Positions 29,018 to 37,819 of a stretch of 64,000 bases of DNA are shown here, piece by piece. Below the pieces are notes generated by a model. It was not told the origin of the DNA, did not search any database, and saw only the letters and a program-made list of their open reading frames with translations. Position numbers and translations under genes: made by a program. The DNA comes from Myxococcales bacterium (GTDB lineage: Bacteria; Myxococcota_A; Polyangia; Polyangiales; Houyiibacteriaceae), in contig JAHBWH010000007.1 of assembly GCA_019637115.1 (NCBI GenBank), positions 1 to 64,000 of the forward strand, written 5' to 3'. Position 1 is the first letter of the stretch; the number at the start of each line of letters is the position of its first letter.

Positions 29018-29041
29018 AGTTATAGCGTTTATCGTCGATAG
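29018..29041. promoter_or_regulatory. AT-rich ars operon promoter/operator candidate
   Basis: The stretch immediately upstream of arsR (GTTATAGCGTTTATCGTCGATAGG) is AT-rich and partly symmetric, and holds TTATCGTCGATA. It is the only such stretch in the leader, so it is the likely promoter and ArsR-binding site. Confidence 0.45.
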
Positions 29042-29188
29042 GCGATGGGTGCGGTGGGGTCAAGGGCGAGGATGGTCGGCGTCGGTATCGAATGCTTGGT
29101 CTCTCGCTGGCTTCGCGATGAGCCTCGCGGCGGGTCGGGTCGAGCGCATGCGGTCAACCGACCCTCGGCGCGAGTCGAGCGCGTGCGG

Positions 29189-29800
29189 TCAACCCCTCGG
29201 CTCGAGCGGGAAGCCGTACTTCGCGGCGCCACGCTCGACGACGCGCGCGTTCTCGGGCTCGCGCACGACGAAGATGAGCCTCGCGAGCGCGTCGCGCTCG
29301 CCCGGCGGCGAGACGCGCAGGTGCTGGTGGACCGCGCCCATCATCGCGTCCACGGAGACCACCGGCCCCAGGCCCCCGGCGCCCGCGCCGAGGAGGGGCG
29401 TGGCCACCACGAGCTGGCCCGCGAGGCCGTGATCCCTCGCCAGCGACGCCGCCGCCTCGAGGAACGCCCGCACGCACGAACGAACGCGGCGCGGCCCCGA
29501 GGGCCCACCGGTCTCCGGATCTCGCTCGCGGTAGTCGACCGCGGGGACGTGCAGCACCCAGCGGAAGGCGGTGCAGGTGCCGGCCGAGGTGACGAGGCAA
29601 TCGTCCGGCTCGAGCTCCGAGTCGAAGTCCTCTTCGAGCCGGTCGCGAAGCTCCTCTTGGAAGGCCGCGCCGCCGCACGCCGCGCGGAGCGCGGCCGACA
29701 CGCCGCTCCCGAGCGCGACGCTGGGGTTCGAGGCGTTGACGACGGCGTGCGCGCCGATGGCGGGGTCGACGAGCGAGCCCGCGTGGAGGGCGAGGATCAT
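29189..29800 (-). CDS. Macro-domain protein
   Basis: 203 residues from the ATG at 29800. [20 protein letters not shown] is the macro-domain ADP-ribose-binding loop (Asn-Ala-Ser/Ala-Asn followed by a GxG loop), and [16 protein letters not shown] is the second conserved loop. Macro domains bind or hydrolyse ADP-ribose derivatives. A 20-bp direct repeat (TCGAGCGCRTGCGGTCAACC) lies at 29132-29151 and 29169-29188, right at the stop. The adjacent genes do not tell the substrate. Confidence 0.88.
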   Translation of the reverse strand: MILALHAGSLVDPAIGAHAVVNASNPSVALGSGVSAALRAACGGAAFQEELRDRLEEDFDSELEPDDCLVTSAGTCTAFRWVLHVPAVDYRERDPETGGPSGPRRVRSCVRAFLEAAASLARDHGLAGQLVVATPLLGAGAGGLGPVVSVDAMMGAVHQHLRVSPPGERDALARLIFVVREPENARVVERGAAKYGFPLEPRG

Positions 29801-29905
29801 CGGCGGACCGTAGTACGGTCTCGGGGCGTCGCACGCGGAGCGCGTCGTGCTCGACCCGTTTGCGGGTTTCGTTTGCGAGCTCCGTGATGCACCGTGAGGC
29901 GGCCG

Positions 29906-30082
29906 ATGAACCCTGAACTGCGGAAGAGCGAGACCGCGGTCGCCACTGGACTCGAGCGGCGGCCAGCTCGGGCTTCCGCCGCGCAGGTGGTGGACGGCTG
30001 CATCCAACGCGTGCGCCAGACGATCGACGCGGAGCATGCCGCCGCGATGGACGCTGCGCTCCAGGGTGGGAGGAGGCCGTGA
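29906..30082 (+). CDS. Small 58-aa protein upstream of and coupled to an APC permease
   Basis: The frame starts NPELRKSETAVATGLERRP, then VVDGCIQRVRQTIDAEHAAAMDAAL, a natural-looking helical protein. Its stop overlaps the GTG of the permease (GTGA), which supports co-translation. I do not recognise it. It may be a small partner of the transporter or only a leader frame. Confidence 0.5.
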   Translation: MNPELRKSETAVATGLERRPARASAAQVVDGCIQRVRQTIDAEHAAAMDAALQGGRRP

Positions 30083-31404
30083 GTGCCGCTCCGGACGCGC
30101 CGGCCTCGGGCGGCCCGGACTCCCTCGCGCGCGTCGTCGGGCTGTGGGGCGCCGTGTGGATGGGCCTCGGCTCGATCCTCGGCACCGGCGTGTTCGTCAG
30201 CCTCGGCATCGCCGCCGGCGTCGTCGGCTCGGGGATTGTCTTCGCGGTCGCCCTCGCGGCCCTCGTCGCCACCGCCAACGGCCTCTCGAGCGCGCAGCTC
30301 GCAGCCGCCCACCCCGTCAGCGGCGGCACCTACGAGTACGGGCACCGGTTCGTCCACCCGGTCGCGGGCTTCGCCGCGGGCTGGATGTTTCTCGCCGCCA
30401 AGAGCGCGTCCGCGGCGACCGCGGCCCTCGGGTGCGCCGGCTACCTGCTTCACAGCCTCGGGCTCGCCGATGACGTGCCGACCCGCGTCGGCGTGGCGCT
30501 CGCCATCGTCTTGGTGCTCACCGCGCTGGTCGCCGGCGGAGTGCGGCGGTCCAACCACGCCAACATCGCGATCGTGACGCTGACCCTCACGGCGCTCGGC
30601 GCCTTCGTCGTGTTCGGGTGGCTGAGCGTCGACGAGGCGCTGCTGGCCGAGCGGATCGGGCCAGCGACCTGGGCCCGCGCGCTCGGCTCCCCGGCCGCGC
30701 TCTTGCACGCGACGGCGCTGATGTTCGTCGCCTACACCGGCTACGGGCGCATCGCCACGCTCGGCGAGGAGGTGCGCGAGCCAACGCGGATCATCCCGCG
30801 GGCGATCATCGCGACCCTCGTGCTGTCGATGCTCCTGTACGTCTCGGTCTCGGCGACCGCGGTGGCGGTGGTGGGGCCCGAGGCCTTCGCGGCGTCGACC
30901 CGTGAGGCCGCCGCGCCGCTCGAGGTGGTGGCGCGAGCGTTCCGGCACCCACAGGCGGCGTGGCTCGTCGCCGTCGGCGCGGTCACGGCGATGGCCGGGG
31001 TGCTGCTCAACTTGTTACTCGGCTTGAGCCGCGTGCTCCTCGCGATGGCGCGGCGCCGCGAGATGCCGTCCGCGCTCGATCACGTCAGCGAGGCGACGAG
31101 TAGCCCGACGCGGGCCGTGTGGGCGATCGGGGCGTTCATCGCGGCGTTGGTGCTGCTCGGCGACATCAAGACCACGTGGTCGTTCAGCGCCTTCACCGTG
31201 CTCGTCTACTACGGGCTGACAAACCTCTCCGCGCTCCGGCTTCCGGTCGAGGCGCGGCGCTTCCCGCGCTGGGTGGCGTGGGCTGGGCTCGTGAGCTGCT
31301 TCGGCCTCGCGTTCTTCGTCGAGTGGCAGGTCTGGCTCGCGGGGCTCGGCCTGCTCGGGCTCGGCTTCATCGTGCGTGCGGGCATGAAGGCGCGCCGAGC
31401 CTGA
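30079..31404 (+). CDS. APC-family amino-acid permease
   Basis: 441 residues with about 12 hydrophobic segments. The first membrane segment, LWGAVWMGLGSILGTGVFVSLG, holds the conserved G-S/T-I-x-G-T-G substrate/Na+ site of APC transporters; HPVSGGTYEYGHRF and VAYTGYGRIATLGEEVREP (TM6-loop) match the amino acid/polyamine/cation family. It likely imports or exchanges an amino acid or polyamine. The GTG at 30079 is chosen because it overlaps the preceding small frame. Confidence 0.9.
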   Translation: MSAAPDAPASGGPDSLARVVGLWGAVWMGLGSILGTGVFVSLGIAAGVVGSGIVFAVALAALVATANGLSSAQLAAAHPVSGGTYEYGHRFVHPVAGFAAGWMFLAAKSASAATAALGCAGYLLHSLGLADDVPTRVGVALAIVLVLTALVAGGVRRSNHANIAIVTLTLTALGAFVVFGWLSVDEALLAERIGPATWARALGSPAALLHATALMFVAYTGYGRIATLGEEVREPTRIIPRAIIATLVLSMLLYVSVSATAVAVVGPEAFAASTREAAAPLEVVARAFRHPQAAWLVAVGAVTAMAGVLLNLLLGLSRVLLAMARRREMPSALDHVSEATSSPTRAVWAIGAFIAALVLLGDIKTTWSFSAFTVLVYYGLTNLSALRLPVEARRFPRWVAWAGLVSCFGLAFFVEWQVWLAGLGLLGLGFIVRAGMKARRA

Positions 31405-31407
31405 GCG

Positions 31408-32550
31408 TCATCGCTGCGCCATCGCGCTTCGCCACGACCGAATCAGCGCGTCGGCTGCGCGCTCGAGGTCGTCCTCGGACGTGTGCCGGCCAAGGGTCAA
31501 CCGCACCGAGCCGATCGCCTCCTCGGGTGGCACGCCCATCGCGGTCACCACCGCGGACGCCGTCGTATGCCCCGCGTGGCAGGCCGAGCCGGTCGAGGCG
31601 GCGACCTCGGGCGCGCCCCCCAGCAAGGCGTCGCCCGACACATCCGGGAAGCGGATGTTGAGGGTGTTGGGCAGCCGCTGCTCCGGGTGTCCGTTGAGGC
31701 GCAGTCCGGGGATCGCGGCGACCAGCCGCTCCCAGAGCGCCTCGCGCAGCCGCTGCATCCGCGCCGCGAGCTCGTCGAGGTCGCGCTCCGCAGCCGCGCA
31801 CGCCACGCCGAGCCCGACGATGGAGGCGACGTTCTCGGTGCCCGGCCGAAGACCTCGCTCGTGCCCCGCGCCCAGGGTGAACGGCGCGATCCGCGTGCCG
31901 CGCCGGATGTAGAGCGCGCCTACGCCCTTGGGCGCGTAGAGCTTGTGCCCGGCGACCGAGAGCAGATCGACGCCGAGGTCGTCGACCTTCACCGGCACCT
32001 TGCCGAGGGATTGGGCCGCGTCGGTGTGGATGACGGCCTGCACCGCGTGGCCCAGACGCGCGAGCGCCTCGATGGGTTGGAGCACGCCGGTCTCGTTGTT
32101 GCCGTGCATCACCGTGACGAGCGCCGTGTCCGGCGTGAGAGCGTGCTCGGCCTCGTCGAGGCGCGTGCGGCCGTGCTCGTCGACGCCGAGCCGCACGACG
32201 TGCGTGCCTCGCCGCTCGAGCCACGCGCACGGCTGCTCGGTCGCCGGGTGCTCGATCGCCGAGGTGACGATGCGGCCACGACCGGCGGCCTCCATCACGC
32301 CGCGGATCGCCAGGTTGTTAGCCTCCGTCCCGCCGGAGGTGAACACCACCTCGTCGTCCGCGCAGCCGAGCAGCGAGGCGACCTGGCGGCGCGCCTCCGC
32401 GATAGCCAGCTGAGAGCGCCTGCCGTAGGCGTGCCCGCTCGACGGGTTGCCGAAGTGCTCACGCAGGTACGGAAGCATCGCGTCGACGACCTCGGGCAAG
32501 AGCGGCGTCGTGGCGTTGTGGTCGAGGTAGATCGGGGCGTTCGAGCTCAT
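31408..32550 (-). CDS. Cysteine desulfurase (NifS/IscS family)
   Basis: 380 residues, the normal length. IYLDHNATTPLLPEV is the N-terminal signature; FTSGGTEANNLAI binds pyridoxal phosphate; HTDAAQSLGKV and SVAGHKLYAPKGVG contain the catalytic Asp/His set and the Lys near 206; the nucleophile Cys is in STGSACHAGHT (about 322). It converts cysteine to alanine and forms a persulfide. It is last of a five-gene operon with two rhodanese-domain proteins and so is likely part of a sulfane-sulfur pathway rather than general Fe-S assembly; no iscU or isc genes are adjacent. Confidence 0.95.
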   Translation of the reverse strand: MSSNAPIYLDHNATTPLLPEVVDAMLPYLREHFGNPSSGHAYGRRSQLAIAEARRQVASLLGCADDEVVFTSGGTEANNLAIRGVMEAAGRGRIVTSAIEHPATEQPCAWLERRGTHVVRLGVDEHGRTRLDEAEHALTPDTALVTVMHGNNETGVLQPIEALARLGHAVQAVIHTDAAQSLGKVPVKVDDLGVDLLSVAGHKLYAPKGVGALYIRRGTRIAPFTLGAGHERGLRPGTENVASIVGLGVACAAAERDLDELAARMQRLREALWERLVAAIPGLRLNGHPEQRLPNTLNIRFPDVSGDALLGGAPEVAASTGSACHAGHTTASAVVTAMGVPPEEAIGSVRLTLGRHTSEDDLERAADALIRSWRSAMAQR

Positions 32551-32554
32551 GGTG

Positions 32555-33078
32555 TCACTGTGGTTTGATGGCCGAGACGGCGAGGAACGCCGCGCCTGGC
32601 GCGTGGGCTCGCGAGAGCCACGGGTCGACGGGTGCGAGCAGACGGGCCGCGCGCGCGCTCGGCGGGTAGTGGATCGCGCCGCGGACGTCGTCGACGTCGA
32701 GCGCGGCCTCGCTCAGCTGCTGTCGCAGCTCACCGCGCGTCCAGAAGTGCGCGGCCCGCCAGGTCGGCGACCCGAGCCAGCCGCGGACCCGGCGCGACGC
32801 GGCCCAGAGGTTGTGGCGACCGAGCTCGCCGATGACCGCGCGAGCGCGGGTGTGGGCGAGCGCCTCGGCTGAGATATCGGCCACGGAGATGCGCTCGAAT
32901 CCTCGGGCCAGCAGGTCGTCCACGAGCGTCGAGGCGCCGCCGCCGACATCGACCACGTGGGCGCGGCGGTCGCACCGGTCGATCCAGGCGAGGGACTGCT
33001 CGAGGCGCGGCCAGTACAGCTGACCGAGTCCGGCGACTTGCTGCGATAGACCCCATCCCAGTGATCGCGCGTGCTCAT
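32555..33078 (-). pseudogene. SAM-dependent methyltransferase with one-base frameshift
   Basis: The start at 33078 reads MSTRDHWDGVYRSKSPDSVS, a familiar start of small class I methyltransferases. It then goes out of frame near 33016-33020. The next frame continues YWPRLEQSLAWIDRC and VVDVGGGASTLVDDLLARGF (SAM-binding motif I), VADISAEALAH and a normal end. One extra G would join them (SVS-WYWPRLEQ). The gene overlaps the 41-aa peptide gene (ATGA) and stops five bases before the desulfurase start, so it belongs to the operon. The defect may be a mutation or a sequence error. Confidence 0.75.
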
Positions 33079-33200
33079 GCTTCCTCCCAGCTCGGCATCC
33101 ACGGTTTCGCCCGGTAGCGATCCCAGCTGTCACACATCACGGTGATGACCGGGCCACACAGGCCGCCGCGGGTGGCCACGCGCAAGAGGGTCTTGGACAT
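33075..33200 (-). CDS. 41-aa cysteine-containing peptide
   Basis: The frame begins MSKTLLRVATRGGLCGP, continues VITVMCDSWDRYRAKPW and ends MPSWEEA. It begins three bases after the MFS-rhodanese stop and overlaps the methyltransferase start by four bases, the packing of a real gene. Two Cys separated by seven residues could bind metal or be modified. I know no family. It may be a small accessory protein for sulfur handling or a modified-peptide precursor, the latter only a speculation. Confidence 0.55.
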   Translation of the reverse strand: MSKTLLRVATRGGLCGPVITVMCDSWDRYRAKPWMPSWEEA

Positions 33201-33202
33201 GG

Positions 33203-34765
33203 TCAGGCTTCTCGTGAGGTGACTGGATGCTGGGCCAGCCACGCCTGCGTTCCACCGCAGAGCGAGCGCGCGGAGGCGAAGCCGAGCTCGCGCAGGAGCG
33301 CGGCGCCTTGCTCGGAGCGGCCGCCACCTTTGCCGCAGGCGGTGACCAGCAGCGCGTCCGTGGACAGCTCGGCGGCTCGGTCTGCGAGCACGTCGAGGGG
33401 GATGTTCAGCGCGCCGTCGACGTGGGCCTCCGCGTACTCGTCGGGGGAGCGCACGTCGATGATGACCGCGCCCGGCAGCGCGGTGAGCGCCTCGGGCTCG
33501 ATGCAGCTCGCGCTCGGCTTCGTCGGTTGCGATGGTGCCTCTCGGCGGAGCGTCTCGCGCATCCGCACGGCGACCAGCACGCCGGAGGCGAAGGTCAGCG
33601 CGGCGATGGTGAGGGTGGCGGCCGAGAGCCCGAAGGCGTCCGCGACGATCCCGGCCAGGAGCGCGCCGACGGCGTAGCCCATGTCGCGCCACAGGCGATA
33701 CACGCCGACGGCCGAGGCGCGCCAGCTCGGGTGGGCGACGTCGCCGATCGCCGCGAGGAGGGTGGGGTAGACCATCGCGGTGCCGAGGCCGAGCAGCACC
33801 GCGCCCGTTGCGAAGAGCGCGAACGTGGAGGCGAGCGCGATGACCACGATGCCGGCCGCCTGCGTCCACATGCCGGCGACGATCAGCCCCTTGCGGCCGA
33901 TCCTGTCGGACCAGGCGCCGGTCACGAGCTGCGCGAGCCCCCAGACCGCCGGGTAGATGGCCGCGAGCGTGCCGATCTCGGCGAGCGACATGTTCGCGGC
34001 AGCGAAGACCAGCGGGAACAGCCCCCAGGCCATGCCGTCGTTGAGGTTGTTGATCATGCCCGCCTGGCTCACCGACGACAGGTCGGGGTCGGTGAAGCTG
34101 GTGCGGGTGATGACCTCGCGCTGCGAGAGCGCGTCGTGGGTGCCCGCGAGCTTCGACTCGTGGGTCACGTGGTGCAGCGTCTCCTTCACCGCGAAGAGCG
34201 AGAGCAGCGCGCCGAGGGCCACGAAGCCGACGCCCAGGTAGAAGGGCTGGGGCCGCAGGCCGACCTCGGCCGCGATGAAGCCGGTCGCCAGGGCGGAGAG
34301 CGCGACCGCGAAGTAGCCGGCGAACTCGTTGAGCCCCATGGCGAGGCCGCGGTTCTTCGGGCCCGCGAGGTCGATCTTCATGATGACCGTCGTCGACCAG
34401 GTGAGCCCCTGGCTGACGCCGAGGAGCACGTTGGCCACGAGGATCCACGACCACGACGGCGCCCACATCAACAAGAAAGGCACCGGCGCGGCGACCAGCC
34501 AGCCGGCGACCAGCACGTGCTTGCGCCCGAAGCGATCGGACCAGCGGCCGGCGAAATAGTTGGTCAGCGCCTTGGTGACGCCGAAGACGACGATGAACGA
34601 GAGGATCGCCGTGCGCGCGGCGAGCTGGAACTCGTCCTCGGCGATGGCGGGCAGGATGCTGCGCTCCATCCCGACCATGGCGCCGACGAAGGCGTTGACG
34701 ACGACGAGCAACGAGAACTGGGCCCAGTTCTCGCGGAGACCGAGCTGGACGGCGGGCTTGCTCAT
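33203..34765 (-). CDS. MFS transporter with C-terminal rhodanese domain
   Basis: 520 residues. Residues 15-415 form a 12-helix major facilitator (GREN-WAQFSLLVVVNAFVGAM, VFGVTKALTNYFAGRWSDRFGRK between TM2 and TM3, and a second GAWSDRIGRKG half). Residues 425-515 are a rhodanese domain: VIIDVRSPDEYAEAHVDGALNIP, active-site loop TACGKGGGRSEQ with Cys near 475. Rhodaneses move sulfane sulfur. The fusion suggests transport of a sulfur compound linked to cytoplasmic transfer of its sulfur. It overlaps the preceding ArsR-rhodanese stop by ATGA. Confidence 0.92.
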   Translation of the reverse strand: MSKPAVQLGLRENWAQFSLLVVVNAFVGAMVGMERSILPAIAEDEFQLAARTAILSFIVVFGVTKALTNYFAGRWSDRFGRKHVLVAGWLVAAPVPFLLMWAPSWSWILVANVLLGVSQGLTWSTTVIMKIDLAGPKNRGLAMGLNEFAGYFAVALSALATGFIAAEVGLRPQPFYLGVGFVALGALLSLFAVKETLHHVTHESKLAGTHDALSQREVITRTSFTDPDLSSVSQAGMINNLNDGMAWGLFPLVFAAANMSLAEIGTLAAIYPAVWGLAQLVTGAWSDRIGRKGLIVAGMWTQAAGIVVIALASTFALFATGAVLLGLGTAMVYPTLLAAIGDVAHPSWRASAVGVYRLWRDMGYAVGALLAGIVADAFGLSAATLTIAALTFASGVLVAVRMRETLRREAPSQPTKPSASCIEPEALTALPGAVIIDVRSPDEYAEAHVDGALNIPLDVLADRAAELSTDALLVTACGKGGGRSEQGAALLRELGFASARSLCGGTQAWLAQHPVTSREA

Positions 34766-35424
34766 GCGGGGACTGCTGCGGCGTCGAGGCTGTAGACGGA
34801 GACGTCGCTGCGGCGCGCGTCGAAGCCGAGCTCGCGCAGCCGCCGGACGGCTTCGGCCGAGAGCGTGCAGAACGGCCCCCGGCAGTAGGCGACGATGGTG
34901 CGGTCCTGCGGGAGGTCGCCGAGCCGCGACTCGAGCAGCGGCAGCGGCACCGAGAGCGCGCCGGGCAGGTGCCCCTCGGCGAACTCACGTTCCGGGCGCA
35001 CGTCGAGCAGCGTCACGTCGTGGGCGCGCAGCCGCTCGAGCAGCGTGTCCCGATCGACCGGCTCGAGACCCGCCGGGTCGTCGAAGAACTCCCGCGTCAG
35101 CTTCTCGAGCCCCGCGATGTGCCGAGTGGCGACGGCCTGGAGGTGCACGAGCAGGCGCGCGACGTCCGCGCTGGCCATCGAGTAGACGACGTGCAGGCCG
35201 TCGCGCTCGGCGGAGACGAGCTGGGGGCGCTTGAGCGCCTGCAAGTGGTGCGAGGTGTTCGCCACCGACTGGTCGATCTCGCCGGCGAGCACTTCCACCG
35301 TCCGCGGCGCCTGGGCGAGCAGCTCCAGGATCTCGAGCCGCGCCGGGCTCGACAGCGCCTTCCCGACCTCGGCGAGGTGGGCGTAGGCGGCGTTCTTGAA
35401 GGTTCGTGACTTGGACTTCGACAC
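34762..35424 (-). CDS. ArsR-type repressor fused to a rhodanese domain
   Basis: 220 residues. N-terminal winged helix (LAEVGKALSSPARLEILELLAQ, VEVLAGEIDQSVANTSHHLQALKRPQLVSAERDGL, about 15-90); C-terminal rhodanese (VTLLDVRPEREFAEGHLPGALSVPLP, active-site loop AYCRGPFC, Cys near 182). ArsR-rhodanese proteins are known bacterial regulators thought to sense sulfane sulfur. It is first gene of the operon and probably binds the palindrome at 35447-35464 as a self-repressing switch. Confidence 0.93.
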   Translation of the reverse strand: MSKSKSRTFKNAAYAHLAEVGKALSSPARLEILELLAQAPRTVEVLAGEIDQSVANTSHHLQALKRPQLVSAERDGLHVVYSMASADVARLLVHLQAVATRHIAGLEKLTREFFDDPAGLEPVDRDTLLERLRAHDVTLLDVRPEREFAEGHLPGALSVPLPLLESRLGDLPQDRTIVAYCRGPFCTLSAEAVRRLRELGFDARRSDVSVYSLDAAAVPA

Positions 35425-35446
35425 GTCGTTCTCGTGGTATCAAGTG

Positions 35447-35464
35447 TTCAAGCGATGGCTTGAA
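35447..35464. promoter_or_regulatory. Operator candidate of the rhodanese operon
   Basis: TTCAAGC-GATG-GCTTGAA, a perfect seven-base inverted repeat, lies 23 bases upstream of the ArsR-rhodanese start, with TCAAG repeated at 35440-35444. Sites of this size and position fit an ArsR dimer. Confidence 0.65.
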
Positions 35465-35693
35465 TAAGGCGGCGGTGAGGGAAGTCAACCCGGGCCGGCC
35501 TGCATCAGAGGCTGCTGGAGGAGCACCGCTTCGACTGCAGCACCGATGCTCGACGACCTCGCGCGCACTGCGCTCACGCTGAGTCGGCTGCGCATGTCGC
35601 GGACGTGAATCGAATGTGAACGCGGTGCGTGCACAATCTCTGCGCGGACCAGGGACTCGGGTCACCCGACGAGCTTCCGAGCATCGGACGCGA

Positions 35694-36326
35694 TCAATCG
35701 TCCGGATCGCGGTGCCCGACCGCGTCCTCGTCGACCCAGTCCTCCTCCTCCCAGCTCATGCCCTTGCGGCCGGGTACCTTGCGGGTCGGCCCAGCCTCGT
35801 AGAGGCGGCACGAGAGCGGACCGTAGCAGAAGGTCTCCGTCCGGTAGCGCTTCTGGCTCGGGTTCCAGTGGTCGACGATCATCTCCACGGCCATGAGCGC
35901 ACCCCAGATGCAGCTCTGGCACGAGGTGTCGTACGTGCGCGCCGCGAGCCGCCGGTGCCCGCGCTCGCGGTAGACCGGCAGCGCCGGGGCAAGGCCGTGC
36001 CACGGCGGCGGCACGCTCGGGTCTCCGGCGGCGCGAGCCAGCACGCGCAGCTTGCTCGCTTTGTAGACCTCGGCGGTCTCGAGCCGGGGATCGGCGACGG
36101 GCTCGCCCTCGCCGCTCACCGTGTCGCCTGTCTGGAAGCCGTGCTTGGCCTGCGCGGCTTCGCCGATCGCGATCGAGACCTCGCGCGCCTCGTCGCCGAC
36201 CGTCCCACGGACGCGCAGGACGTAGCCCTGGTAGGTGTGGCTCCGCTGGTCGAACGATCGCGTGAGCCGGATGCGCGGCTGCACCGAGGTGACGACGCCG
36301 CTCCATGCGATCTTACCTGCGCTCAT
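35694..36326 (-). CDS. Conserved hypothetical protein, 210 aa
   Basis: A strong ribosome site (GGGGAGGAAG) precedes the ATG at 36326. The N-terminal 100 residues look like an OB-fold-like beta domain (WSGVVTSVQPRIRL, YQGYVLRVRGTVG, GDTVSGEGEPV). The C-terminal half has Cys pairs CQSC and CYGPLSC, suggesting metal binding, then an acidic tail. I do not know the function. It is a single gene or first of a loose minus-strand series. Confidence 0.7.
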   Translation of the reverse strand: MSAGKIAWSGVVTSVQPRIRLTRSFDQRSHTYQGYVLRVRGTVGDEAREVSIAIGEAAQAKHGFQTGDTVSGEGEPVADPRLETAEVYKASKLRVLARAAGDPSVPPPWHGLAPALPVYRERGHRRLAARTYDTSCQSCIWGALMAVEMIVDHWNPSQKRYRTETFCYGPLSCRLYEAGPTRKVPGRKGMSWEEEDWVDEDAVGHRDPDD

Positions 36327-36513
36327 GAGTCTTCCTCCCCGCCTTTCCATGGATTGCTGGGCAGCCGCGCCGCGAGCTCGTCGCGCGTAGTGGGGCTGCC
36401 CCCTCGATGTCCACGTTGCCCGCGGAGTGAAAACCATCTCGATGGGTGGGGCGCGGTCACGACGCCATCTTCTTCTGGAGTCGGCGCACCTCTCCAGCAT
36501 TACGCGAGAACCA

Positions 36514-37524
36514 TTAGTGCAGGCTCTCGCGATGCTTGGCGCCCACAGCAACCTCGTGTGCCCACATCTCTTCCCAGCCTCGCCCGTGGCGGACGTCGTC
36601 CCAACACCAACGCACACCCTGGTTGTCGTTCGGGTTCAGCGACAGGATGCGCTCGAACACCTGCTCTGCCTCCGCGAGCCTGCCGAGACGCCAGAGGCAG
36701 AGCCCGTAGCCGTGCAAGCAGCGAAGGAACGGCCGGTTGTAGATCCGTCCCCAGACCAGCACGCCGTCGAAGCCTGGTGGAAGCGACAGCTCGCCGATCC
36801 GGATCCCGATCTCGTAGTGGATCATCGCCCGCGTCGCGGACCGGTCGAACTCGAGGTTGCCGAGGTGAGCATGCGCGTCGATGCAGCGAACGTCCGTGCC
36901 GAGCAGATCCATCAAGAGCTCGCGAGCCCCTTCGTGGTCCCCCGCCGCCGCGAGGTCGGCGGCGTCGCACGTCAGGTCCTCGTCGTCGTCCCGGCCCGGG
37001 AACGCACCCCAGGCGATCGGATCCATCTCGAACCAAGCGCGAGGCTTCGCCGTCAGCTTCCTCCAGAGGGGCGCGTAGGGATCGGGGCTTCGGTATGGTT
37101 CGTAGGCGGACCGCAGGTCTTGGAGGTCGCCGCCCTCGAGCGGAAGCGGAACGAGGCCGAGCTTGTCGACGGCGATGCGCAGGTTCTCGACCCGGCCGGC
37201 CGCGTAGGCGTCACCGCGCCACGTCCACCTCTTCTCGATGACGAGCGTGACGAGGTGCCCCGGCACGACCTCCCGCGCGTCCCGCGACCGGAACGTGATC
37301 TGTCCCTCCTCGCCGAGGATGCGGACCCGCGCAGACTGCTGGTTCACCTTGAGTACGGCCGCGTCGGCGCGCACGGGTGAGGAGGCGCTCTCGCCTGCGT
37401 CGTCGTGCAGGCCAAGCAAGGTGGCCCGCTCGCGCATCACGTGGACGCGCGCGGCGGTGTAGGACTCGCCAGTCTTCGCCTGACGGTCACGGATAATTCG
37501 CTTCAGATCTCGATGGGCGGTCAT
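36514..37524 (-). CDS. Hypothetical protein with TPR-like C-terminal half, 336 aa
   Basis: The ATG at 37524 follows GAGGAG. The first 35 residues (AHRDLKRIIRDRQAKTGESYTA and RVHVMRER) match the short toxin/ankyrin-linked 'DLKR.IR' N-terminal motif of several myxobacterial hypothetical proteins. Residues 200-320 contain helix pairs ending LGRLAEAEQVFERILSLNPND, which fits a tetratricopeptide repeat. No signal peptide. Function unknown; TPR suggests protein-protein contact. Confidence 0.7.
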   Translation of the reverse strand: MTAHRDLKRIIRDRQAKTGESYTAARVHVMRERATLLGLHDDAGESASSPVRADAAVLKVNQQSARVRILGEEGQITFRSRDAREVVPGHLVTLVIEKRWTWRGDAYAAGRVENLRIAVDKLGLVPLPLEGGDLQDLRSAYEPYRSPDPYAPLWRKLTAKPRAWFEMDPIAWGAFPGRDDDEDLTCDAADLAAAGDHEGARELLMDLLGTDVRCIDAHAHLGNLEFDRSATRAMIHYEIGIRIGELSLPPGFDGVLVWGRIYNRPFLRCLHGYGLCLWRLGRLAEAEQVFERILSLNPNDNQGVRWCWDDVRHGRGWEEMWAHEVAVGAKHRESLH

Positions 37525-37819
37525 CGTCGTTCTCCTCGCTCCGCGCCGCCTCGGCCCCCGCCCTCGGCTGCGCAGCGAAAAGATCACGCGACGAGCGAAC
37601 CGGAGGAGTGTGCTCCCCTTTGCCCCGGTCGAGCGATCCCGCGGGGGTGGATCCATCGGGGTTCGGCGTCGGTGCCGCCGTCCCCGAAAATCCCACAGGC
37701 CCGCCGGTGCCGTCAACGCCTTCGCGATCTACGCCTCGGAGGTGCGCAGGCGGGCGCCCTGCCGCAGGTCGGGCCGCTGCGCACCTTGTCCCGGTCGATG
37801 TCGATCTTCTGCTTCCGAA

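Noticed and set aside
33075-34988. 637-codon minus-strand frame across the MFS-rhodanese gene
   Set aside because: Only its last 41 codons look real; the rest is Arg-rich shadow.
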